Source: Skeletonema tropicum (Eukaryota > Bacillariophyta > Thalassiosirophyceae > Thalassiosirales > Thalassiosiraceae). From it: a DNA stretch of 64,000 nt. The stretch covers positions 1,593,246 through 1,657,245 of the forward strand of contig CM074147.1 in NCBI GenBank assembly GCA_037178625.1. The letters are read 5' to 3'. Made by a program: the position numbers and the translations under genes. Below the pieces are notes generated by a model, which ran no database searches, was not told where the DNA came from, and saw nothing but the letters and a program-made list of their open reading frames with translations. Shown piece by piece: positions 55,176 to 63,590 of the stretch (its first letter is position 1; each line of letters opens with the position of its first letter).

Positions 55176-55454
55176 TTACTTTAGGGACACGTAGAGTCCT
55201 CGGTAGAGACTACCGGCGTAGGATCTGTATGTGTTCCTATGTAGAAAGCAAGAAGTACCTGTTGAAAGCGAGAAATTGACTGTACTAGATGCGCTTTTTG
55301 AGCATCTATATCGGTCTGTACGAGAAAGAAATACAGGTTTTACACGGGCGTTAGTCGATTTAGTTTTTGTCTTTCTTCGTCGCGAGAAAATGTCTTTTTG
55401 TAAAACTGTGCTTGATATATCGAATCGTGCGCTTGCAGATGTTTTACTGATCAC
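55176..55454 (-). CDS. Small terminal frame of unit 2 (conserved LYVS end)
   Basis: Counterpart of 47259-47537 with a few changes (SASSTV versus SGFSTV; RYRCS versus RLRCS). Open, no ATG; ends GLYVSLK. Confidence 0.45.
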   Translation of the reverse strand: MISKTSASARFDISSTVLQKDIFSRRRKTKTKSTNARVKPVFLSRTDRYRCSKSASSTVNFSLSTGTSCFLHRNTYRSYAGSLYRGLYVSLK

Positions 55455-56620
55455 CAGATGCAGACGCTTAATTGAGTTGTTGTATTCTTTGTGGTGAGAA
55501 AGTGTCTGTTTTGTAAAACTGTGCAGTGATCAATTTTACTAATCACCAGATGAAGATCCTGCGAAGTAATCACTTGGGATTTCATGATCCTTCTTCGCTT
55601 CTTTCCACTTCTTGTTCGGGTTATGATGTCAGTAATCCTGGTTGTCAGGTCTGTCCTGTCTTTGATGAAATCGCCCTTGATTGCTGCTGCGTATGATGTT
55701 TTTGTGATTTCCTCTAACTTTCTCTTGCTATACCTCGTCTTCGACTCTTCTGCCTTCCCCTCCAAGTATTTCACCCAATTTGCTCGCTTCTTGTACGATT
55801 CGCAGAACTGGCCATTTTGCTTTCTCTTGCAATTTTTTAATCGGTTCGTTGAAATGTTGCTTCCGGTCCAGTATATGGCACTGTCCGACGGGTATGCTTG
55901 ATCTTTGGAGCCAAGTGTTTTGCCTCTGCTGGTAGCCACGTACATTGTTCCAAGAAACTTGCTAATCTCCCACAACTCATCTGCTGGATCTATTATCATG
56001 CGGTTCCAGCGGTCTCCTTTGTCGAATCCAGCTTCGAGTCCTTGACAGCGGTGGATGGTGATGGCGTAGGCAATTTGCAATGGCATGAATAATGCGGTGC
56101 AGCATCCCCTGTTGCAAATCTGCTCGTAGGGTGGGATTGGCACGTGCTGTGCGCAATAAGTTGGGGTAGGATGCATTTGTATCAGTATGAAATGAGTTAG
56201 TAGTGTTTTCGCAGAGAGTGGCAATTGTCTTGTGTCTTTCGTGTGTCAACTTTTACTCACCGTTGGGTTGTTCTTGTCCCATGGGTCCTCGCCTGGTGGT
56301 GGTTTGTATGTAGGGAAATCCACAACAATGTACTTCGGTAGGCTAACCTCACCTTTACCGTTTGGTCCAACGGAGCGATCCTTATCGTAAACGATCTCGA
56401 CTACTACCCCAATAGCTGAGACGTACAATCCTGAGTTGGGATCGATGTTGGCTGACTCCAAGCAAACATGTGCACCTACGCACACATCAAAGGTGTAGAA
56501 TAGCCTCCTGCCGTAAAAGTGCAACTGGTATGCTGTGTTATTGCCCGCCATCCTGCTGCTGAATTGACACCTGAGCCTAGCTATTGGTACTTTCAGTCGT
56601 TCGTGTGTTTTGATCAGCAT
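55451..56620 (-). CDS. PIF1-like helicase C-terminal protein, unit 2
   Basis: CDS complement(join(55451..56146,56261..56620)), 351 residues; intron 114 nt, phase 0 (GTGAGT...GCGCACAG). Exon 1 begins at ATG 56618-56620 (MLIKTHERLKVPIARLRCQF) and carries GAHVCLESANIDPNSGLYVS and GVVVEIVYD, the region after motif III in PIF1/RepHel helicases. Exon 2 has MPLQIAYAITIHRCQGLEAG and TMYVATSRGKTLGS (motifs V-VI), then a Lys/Glu-rich tail. A 4-bp deletion relative to unit 1 shifts the frame near 55621, so the last ~55 residues differ. The Walker A/B half is absent, so ATPase activity is not expected. Confidence 0.6.
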
Positions 56621-56739
56621 GTCTACGTAGGCAGTTGCATTTGTTTATTAGGTAAAATTGTTCAGTGATCGATTATACTAAAATGATTCAATAAGCAAGC
56701 GATACTTAGTGCGGCAGTGCACATGCACACAAAATAAAC

Positions 56740-57520
56740 TCACATGATAGTTGAATCAGGAGAGGCCTTCTCTCCGACAGGTACCGGTTTAGACTTTTTC
56801 GTGACAGCACCTTTCTCGGACAAATCCGGTTCATCATCATCTTGAACAGGCTGATCACGGGAGCCCGAATGAGTTTTGTCTTCAAGTACAAGTTTCCCGT
56901 TCTCATCACTGGTGTGAAGTTGAAGGTTGAAAAAAAAACTTGTAAGTAAAAAGGAAAGACAGAATTTGTAAAACGGTACAATGAACAAAAATACCAAAAT
57001 CATTGAACCACACGAAGGTTAACCTTCTCTCTTACCAAAAATGCTCACAATTTGAAGTGTACGGCGCTTGGCTTGTACCTCCTTTCTGAGCAATAGCGGC
57101 AAACATTAAGAAGTTGACCGCTGCAGACACCAGATCATCTTTGTCAGTAGAATCAGTCTTACCAACTGGGACATTCGGGTAATGTTCAGACAGTTCATTC
57201 AGGATGTACTTGATTGACCCGACTTCAAAGACGGAAAGAGCAGAAAAGAGCAGTTGTTCCTTCTCCAACTTGGCAACGTCAAACCCATCGCCTAATGCAA
57301 CAGACGCTAGCAGCAAGAAGATACGATCGTCGGTACGCACCAAACGCCAATTGATGTCTGTTACGCTCAATGCAATGACAGGAGCCGACGGTTTAGCGGC
57401 AGTCTTGACCCCTGACGAAGTAAGACGTGCATCGACATTGCTCCGATTCCGCACGGCACGGAAGCCCTTACCATTACTACCAACGGTGGATATAACTGGA
57501 TTTGTGTTGCCAAACTTCAT
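56740..57520 (-). CDS. Unknown two-exon gene in unit 2
   Basis: CDS complement(join(56740..56938,57036..57520)), 228 codons with stop; intron 97 nt, phase 2 (GTAAGA...TTACAAG). The product starts MKFGNTNPVISTVGSNGKGF, has a helical part (DDRIFLLLASVALGDGFDVA; FSALSVFEVGSIKYILNELS; DLVSAAVNFLMFAAI), and ends in an acidic/Lys tail (DDDEPDLSEKGAVTKKSKPV). The middle resembles the N-terminal part of the 587-aa protein at 50329-52565, suggesting a shared SAP-like DNA-binding role in these elements. The intron carries a TGTTCATTGTACCGTTTTAC word like those in the introns of unit 1. Confidence 0.5.
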
Positions 57521-58006
57521 TATTTATTCGGACAATGTAGAAATGTGATGATGTAAATGATGCAATGCATAATTTATGAGAGCTGTTGAACGGCTCGACA
57601 ACGTACAAACTGCCTACATAACCGCCGCCAACGCACCAGCGCAATAATCAGCAGAGAACAATGCAATCAATAACCAACCACGTCATGAAGTAAACGAGTT
57701 CCTTCGTAAGCTACGTCGGCAACACAAGATCTTGTGGTTCAACACATCGACAACACGTCGACAAAAAGATTCAGCTCAACACAAGACGTCGACGTGGAGT
57801 TAAGAACTGACGTATTGATCAGTACGTGGCCAAAGATCGGCAGTTATTCAAATGCAAACACGTCGGCAACCAACGTCGGCGTCTATTTAGACTTGCATCA
57901 ATAGACGACTCGGCAGATAATGTAATTGAGCCAATGTCGACCTGAGTACTTGCTGCATGAACTTAAATACTTTTTTGTTCATTGGATTTTGCCAACACCT
58001 GACTTC
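57521..58006. other. Upstream region of the unit 2 gene
   Basis: Repeated CAACACGTCGAC, GACGTCGACG and CGTCGGC words (57700-57880) give a locally CpG-rich, partly palindromic stretch. No gene is seen. Confidence 0.35.
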
Positions 58007-58327
58007 TGGTACTTTGTGACGTAAGACGATTGGAATCAAGTGTACTAATTCCTTAAGTAACGAAGTTTACCACGTCACTCAGAGAAAAAATTAAGAAAAT
58101 AGAGGGTGACGGGGATGCACACCGGAAAGAACGAAGAAGCTCATCGACAATCTGACTTAATTAGCCTGGAAAAGTCCTTTTTAGCACAAATCAAGCGATT
58201 TTTAGATCTAAATCATAAGATATAGCATCTAAATGACAATCAAAATGGGCATTTCAGCGGGGATGGGAGGGGGGAAAATCCCAACACTTCAAGTTGAAGT
58301 TCCGGAAGTAATTCAGAGCAAAGCACG
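58007..58327 (+). repeat. ~320-bp inverted repeat, copy 2
   Basis: Reverse complement of 49681-50000 with very few differences. Together with the direct repeat at 58728-58949 it shows that unit 2's 5' region was rearranged by an internal inversion. Confidence 0.85.
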
Positions 58328-58667
58328 TAGCTACGCTACTTTGGATCTCCCCGATGGAAAAGATATGCCTTGTACGCTGGCCCACGCCCACGAAACGCCA
58401 ACAAAACTTACGACCGTTAGAACAATGACAGCTACCACGCCTTTTCTCATTCTTGAGACCTTTTGATTCAAATTTTTTGTGGCCTGTCTCCATGCAATTA
58501 GAACCGCTGATGAAGGTGGCTAAGCTCCACCGAAACTCGTAATTAATGAATCATAAAGAGTTCGGTTATATTGCTTACTACCATCATCTGGAAAAACTCC
58601 TAGCTTGTAATAAGGACTTCGTGGCTTATTGCATTCAAGACATTTCTTTTCACATTGATAAAGATTG

Positions 58668-58949
58668 ACAACGTCATTGCAGAGCAACTTTATAGCCGTA
58701 TTCTATTGTAAAGAGACTAATTGGTAAAATTGTGCACAGCACAATTATACCAATTAAGGCCAACGTCATTGCAGAGCAACTTTATAGCCGAATTCCGTTG
58801 TATAAAGACTACTGACAAGCCACACAGCAAATGGCCAACAGCAAGATGACGACACAATACTTTACAGGCCCCGAGGGCCCGCGCTGAACCCGCCACATAC
58901 ACCGCTGCACGCCACCACTATTGCACCATTCTGCGCGCCCCTGTTTATA
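58668..58949 (-). repeat. TATAAA-containing subrepeats and 5' terminus of unit 2
   Basis: On the minus strand CTATAAAGTTGCTCTGCAAT occurs twice (~58677-58698 and ~58766-58787), each after a CAATTTTACCAATT/CAATTATACC-like word. Bases 58728-58949 match 50001-50221. Confidence 0.8.
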
Positions 58950-58995
58950 AAGTCACTGTCCCAGTAATCGATTACTGGGACAGTGACTTTATCAT
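58949..58995. repeat. ~46-bp perfect palindrome, copy 2
   Basis: TAAAGTCACTGTCCCAGTAA and its mirror around ATCGAT, the same core as 54647-54712. It sits exactly at the outer edge of unit 2 (after CTGTTTATA), suggesting it marks an insertion or break point. Confidence 0.9.
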
Positions 58996-59925
58996 TTCTA
59001 AATTGTGGTGTTCATGGTGTGTAAAGGAACTGAGCGAGCTGGCGTTCGTGTTATTCAACCCTCAGTGGTCTGTGTATTAATGGGCACGCCAGCCCCAGGA
59101 TGTATCGACACGCCCCCGCATGAACATCATCCTTTGATCACGAGATAACGTCCCCCTTCAAACATTTTATGCATCATGTGATTCTCTTTTGACGGTGGTT
59201 GTGGTGGTCATATATATTATTGTGTCTATTATCAATGCCTTGTCATTATAACTAACCATCCATGATTCATTTTTTGTCCTTCCCATATATAGGCAGCGAA
59301 GACAAATCGATACCTCTCTTATCATATTATTATTGGTGATCGAAAGCTACAGTTTCAGCGGGGGAAGATGAAAATCGATTGGTAGCTTTTACACTTAACC
59401 AATGAGAATATCTTTAATCATCGTCGCGACTGACACAGGGGGATCCCACCTCCCCCTCCTCCTCCCTCCTCCCCCCCGTGAGGATGGTGATCATAGCATG
59501 GGGAAGATGAAGAGCAAATCCCAAGGATCCCTATTGATTGGTACTTCTGCCACCTCTAGATGATATTATCGAGACGTTACTCCAACAAAAGCCTGATCAC
59601 GATGTGTATCTATATGGCAGCGTTGAGAGCACTTACGATTCTTTCTGCCCTGGAGCGGATGTTGCGGATCAAGCTCCAATTATTGTTGCTAATACCCTGC
59701 TGACCGGCCAAGTCCCTACTCGTTTATATACTTATACTTATAGGATGACAGCATTCAATAACCAATGTAGTACTATATCTTTATTGATTCTTTCCTTCAT
59801 CGTCTAGAGGCAAGCAGCTCTGCGTCGTCCAAGCTAAAGGCACACAACTTTCCACGCACTCACTTTTACAGCACCGCAGTCTTCAACAACAAAAAGCATC
59901 ATGAACATAAACAAGACTTCAATTT
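58996..59925. other. Intergenic, no supported gene
   Basis: A small frame at 59538-59807 shows no family features. A C-rich run (CCCACCTCCCCCTCCTCCTC) lies at ~59445. Confidence 0.3.
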
Positions 59926-60450
59926 CTGCTTCTGGAATATTTTGAACGTGCGCATGCATTCGAATATCATCCCAGCATTGTTGAGATAATTTGTCACGAT
60001 GAAGTCGGACGGATTGAAGAAAAAGCATTCTTTCAATGCACTTCTTTAAGACGAGTCATCATGCCGGGCGTCAGGTACAGCCCTGACGGATGTGGAATGT
60101 GCTATGTTGGAAATGATTGATGAAGGGGCATTCTGTAACTGCTTCGCTTTGGTAAGACTCATCATCCCACTGAAAGATGGCGCTATTACAGATGATAATG
60201 TATTCATGGAGTGACGAGATTTGAGGCATGTCAATCTGATTGAGGGGGAGCTGCATGAGACTAAAGCTGCTTTACATTTGGAGGAATGAAGAAATGACAC
60301 GTATGAAGAAATTGATTCAATCAACATGATTCTTCCCAAAGCATATGCTGGTCACTATAGTGGTGGTGATGATGATGAGGAGGAAGAATATGATCCATGC
60401 ACTTCCGCCGGGCTCCAGCCTCTCATGTATTATCATAATAGCCAATCCGT
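59926..60450 (+). pseudogene. BspA-type leucine-rich-repeat (LRR_5) protein relic
   Basis: Read across three breaks, the + strand gives EYFERAHAFEYHPSIVEIIC, HDEVGRIEEKAFFQCTSLRR, VIMPGVR, then after a frameshift near 60075 TALTDVECAMLEMIDEGAFC and NCFALVRLIIPLKDGAITDD, a TGA, then DLRHVNLIEGELHETKAALH, LEE, a second TGA in place of a Trp codon, and RNDTYEEIDSINMILPKAYA. These are consecutive ~23-residue BspA-like repeats and the family's usual C-terminal EEIDSIN tail, common as large expanded families in diatoms. The frameshift and two stops show that it is dead, recently enough to be readable. Confidence 0.8.
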
Positions 60451-60470
60451 GACGCTGCTTATAGTAAACG

Positions 60471-61799
60471 TTATCCCACTGCTTTGTCTAGCGCACCATG
60501 CCCCTTGTACTTGAATAACGCTCGAGCATAGTCCACTGCAGCTTCCTCCTCATTGTCGTAATAGCCCATGTTATGTTTCTTTGCATCAATCAAGATTTGC
60601 GCATGCCATTTCTTCATTTGTTTATGGAAGCAGACTCCAGTATATTTCGATGCGCCGTCTTTAATTCGCCCGCTGCTTTTCGGAATAGCTGGCTGTGGCG
60701 GAATTCCTGTCAGATCGAGGGTAGACTCTCTCCGCTGCCGCTGCTCTCTTCCTCCGTACTTGAATAACGCACGAGCATAGTCCACTGCAGCTTCCTCTTC
60801 ATTCTCATACAACCCGATGAAATATTGCTTTCCGTTGATGTTGATACGTGCCAGCCATTTATTCTGTAGTTTACTGAAGCTGACTCCAGTGTATTTTGAT
60901 GCTCCGTCCTTAATGCGCTTGTTACTTTTAGGAATGGGCGGCTGTGGAGGAACGTTACTCAGATCAAGGTTAGACTCTCTCTGCTGCCTCTGCCGCCTTT
61001 CTCCATACTTGAATATCGCTCTAGCATAGTCAACTGCAGCTTCCTCCTCATTATCGTAATAGCCGATGTTATGGATCTTTGCATCAATCATGATTTGCGC
61101 ATGCCATTTCTTCTTTTGTTTATGGAAGCTGACTCCAGTGTATTTCGATGCTCCGTCCTTAATTCGCCCACCTCTTTTTGGAACAGGAGGCTGTAGAGGA
61201 ACTCCTTCCAGATCGATTGCAAAATTTGGCCTCTGGCGCTTCCTCGTGTCGTTGTCACTGATCGAATCCTCCGGTGGATGAGCACGTTTGTTTCGTCCCA
61301 TTTCATTATTGCCACTAGTCGACCGAGAATGCCCATCGCAAAGTCCTTCATCTGTAGCAGCAATGCTTATACAGCCTCTGAAATGGCATAGCCGAATATC
61401 CTCCTCTTCCTCCTCCTCTGAAGAAGAATCATCAATTGTATTTTCGCCCTGATGCATCCAACATAGCCCACCCCTCTTCTCCAAATTCGCCATGTTAATA
61501 CATCCCCTCCAGCGACACAACTGCACCAATCCACCATGATCGGGACACAAGCCCGACAGGATGCCTCTCTTTTCACATCCGGAAAATTTGCAAACTACGT
61601 CTTGTGCACCATGCCTCCAGCAGAGAGGTGAGGGATGTTGTGCACGCCTGGTACAGCTGGAATGATTGCATAGAGGTACTTTAGATTTCTTCATTTTTTT
61701 TGCTGTATCTTCCGCCGCCGCCGATGATACTTTTGCAGCAGGAGCTGGCGGCGGGGCTTCTTCTTTTGGTGAGATGCGGATGACTCTCCGTGTCACCAT
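60471..61799 (-). CDS. AP2-domain transcription factor with N-terminal zinc-motif repeats
   Basis: 442 codons, single exon. Residues ~43-160 hold four Cys/His units (LCNHSSCTRRA...LCWRHG; CKFSGCEKRGILSGLCPDHG; CRWRGC...GGLCWMHQG; CHFRGC...GLCDGHS), the type seen broken at 21420-21723. Three AP2/ERF-like domains follow, starting near 212, 295 and 378 with an exact 83-residue period (IKDGASKYTGVSFHKQKKKW, then GYYDNEEEAAVDYARAIFKY). The middle AP2 differs most (SKLQNKWLARININGKQYFI). AP2 domains bind GC-rich DNA through a three-stranded sheet; the WRA-type contacts are replaced here by K.W.A. It probably acts in the nucleus. The fusion of zinc repeats with triple AP2 is unusual. Its 3' end lies ~20 bp from the LRR relic. 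Confidence 0.8.
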   Translation of the reverse strand: MVTRRVIRISPKEEAPPPAPAAKVSSAAAEDTAKKMKKSKVPLCNHSSCTRRAQHPSPLCWRHGAQDVVCKFSGCEKRGILSGLCPDHGGLVQLCRWRGCINMANLEKRGGLCWMHQGENTIDDSSSEEEEEEDIRLCHFRGCISIAATDEGLCDGHSRSTSGNNEMGRNKRAHPPEDSISDNDTRKRQRPNFAIDLEGVPLQPPVPKRGGRIKDGASKYTGVSFHKQKKKWHAQIMIDAKIHNIGYYDNEEEAAVDYARAIFKYGERRQRQQRESNLDLSNVPPQPPIPKSNKRIKDGASKYTGVSFSKLQNKWLARININGKQYFIGLYENEEEAAVDYARALFKYGGREQRQRRESTLDLTGIPPQPAIPKSSGRIKDGASKYTGVCFHKQMKKWHAQILIDAKKHNMGYYDNEEEAAVDYARALFKYKGHGALDKAVG

Positions 61800-62420
61800 C
61801 GTTAAATTATTTCAAACTATTTTGTTCCGCGCGCAAGATCCTGTGCTTCTGACAAATCAGCTGCTGTCAACTGAATTATTATCTTATCATTCATTTCAGC
61901 ACCACCAAGTGCTCGGGTATAGATATATAGATACGCCGCTATGCAGCGATCTAGAGATGGGCTAACTGGGGGAAAGCAAGCCGCCTACTACCCCTCGCTC
62001 TTTCACCATTGTGAGGCGCTTAGTGAGTAGCTCATGTTGAAGAAAAGGTGGAAAATGGTGAAAACGTGTCCCTTCCGCGTAACCCATTTGTAGCTGACGG
62101 ACGCACGCCCACGCACGACGCGTGGCACATAAGCCTGTTTTTCCTAAAATCGGGGGTTAGAAAAATTCCGCGAACACTTGACAGACGAAAATATGGCATT
62201 TTGGCCAAATTTGGCTTTATGCACTTATGACCATCTACTAAGAGGTAATTAATAGATCTCTTTATACGTCTTTATAGTTATATTCGGATAAGACTCTAAT
62301 GCCATTTATTTTGACTTTATTGCTGTCTACAAAATTAATTTCGCCCCCTCAGCTGTGTTTTTGTGCCTGCCTTTTCGTGCATCGCGTTTTGATGCCGATT
62401 CTTCCTCCAATAGCCTTCCG
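61800..62420. other. Intergenic region
   Basis: Between the divergent AP2 gene and the frameshifted gene; no open frame with features. Both promoters may lie here. Confidence 0.35.
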
Positions 62421-63196
62421 ATGGCTTCCGACACCATTAATACTAACACAATGGCGTCCGCAACCATCACTACAACTAATAATCCCTCTCCTATGGACAC
62501 CTCTCCTATCATCTGCGAAAACATTAATGGTCACTCCAGCAACTCCCCACCCCCCCACCCCTCCCCGATAAGTCCCCGTCCATTCATCAAAAAATTAATG
62601 AGTGGAAAAGGAAACACAAAGACAAACCGATGCCTACGGAGGCAGTTGAAGGACTGGTTGTTGAAATGGATCAGTTCCTGCTAGCAAAGGCACTTCATGA
62701 AAAATGCAAAGACGTGGAAAATAATGGCAGATGTCTAAAGTGCTCATGTCTTTCACTTCTCCGCAACTACTCGAACCGTCGGGCAGTGGCACAATTCTGC
62801 ACTAGTTTCCTGCAACAAGATTGTACTGATCAAAACCAAACAGTCATTGACTGGTACAGATATGCAGTTGCAAACGCAGTAAATAGAAAACAATCGTACC
62901 TCATGCCATATGATGTTAGTGGGGTTGACAACCCCGGAGAAGTTGCTGCGGTACTACAAAATCATGAAATATGCCGATCTGCCATGATGATTCTTGTTGA
63001 TTTTGGGAAGAGCAGAATGAGCACAATCGAATCTTGCGCCTCTAAAAATGGAGTTGCCTCTCAGCATGGAAATAAAGGGAAGTGCAATAGGCTTAAAGAT
63101 GATGATCCTAGATTAATTGCCATCCGGGAGCATTTCGAAATCCTCATCAAACTTGCAGAGGATTGCCCAGAGCAACACGCATTGTGCAGAAAATAA
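62421..63196 (+). pseudogene. Unknown gene with a frameshift at a poly-C run
   Basis: The ATG at 62421 opens a Thr/Asn/Ser-rich frame (MASDTINTNTMASATITTTN) to the C7 run at 62550-62556. The continuation with protein-like content is in another frame: DKSPSIHQKINEWKRKHKDK, then PMPTEAVEGLVVEMDQFLLA, a Cys-rich CKDVENNGRCLKCSCLSLLR, and a helical end to a stop at 63194-63196. Beyond that stop a second shift would add IIDGYEKMSTRGLSFTQSIF. So there are two breaks, one in a homopolymer where an assembly error is easily possible. No family is recognised. It is the last gene before the telomere. Confidence 0.45.
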
Positions 63197-63440
63197 TCGA
63201 CGGATACGAAAAAATGTCTACAAGAGGGTTGAGTTTTACACAAAGTATCTTTGCAGTGGTATTGTTCCTGTCACAGGATATGACTCTCTTCTGGTATCCC
63301 AATACCGTTATGACAGTCATTCTTCCTGTTCACACGTGTCAAGTAGCAACCACGGTGAGAACCCGTGATTGATCCTCTCACACAAGATGACGTCGCACGT
63401 TGGTGCTCCTTCATCACCTTTGGGAATAGCCCACTCTTCT

Positions 63441-63590
63441 TCTTTAGCTCTTAAGCTTAGTCACCATGATATCCGTGTTCCTAGTGGTCTCTTCTGTCAC
63501 AAGCAAATAGGACCGGTATTGATTGTGCAACTAGAGCCAGAAGAGACCACTAGGAACACGGATATCATGGTGACTAAGCTTAAGAGCTAA
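63441..63590. repeat. ~53-bp inverted repeat abutting the telomere
   Basis: TAGCTCTTAAGCTTAGTCAC through GTGGTCTCTTCTG at ~63443-63495 is mirrored perfectly at ~63537-63589 (CAGAAGAGACCACTAGGAAC ... TTAAGAGCTA), with a ~41-bp loop. The right arm ends one or two bases before the first TTAGGG. Confidence 0.95.

Larger units (their letters stand above)
55021..58879 (-). mobile_element. GGCCCTCGGGGCC-bounded element, unit 2
   Basis: Bounded by the 13-bp motif at 55021-55033 and its reverse complement at 58867-58879, with shared flank to 58949. The first 1.36 kb match unit 1 (one 4-bp deletion near 55621), then the sequences part at ~56382. Body genes on the minus strand: unknown two-exon gene (57520-56740), PIF1-like helicase C-terminal gene (56620-55451), small LYVS frame (55454-55176). 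The ~320-bp promoter block (58007-58327) is inverted relative to unit 1. Confidence 0.6.
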
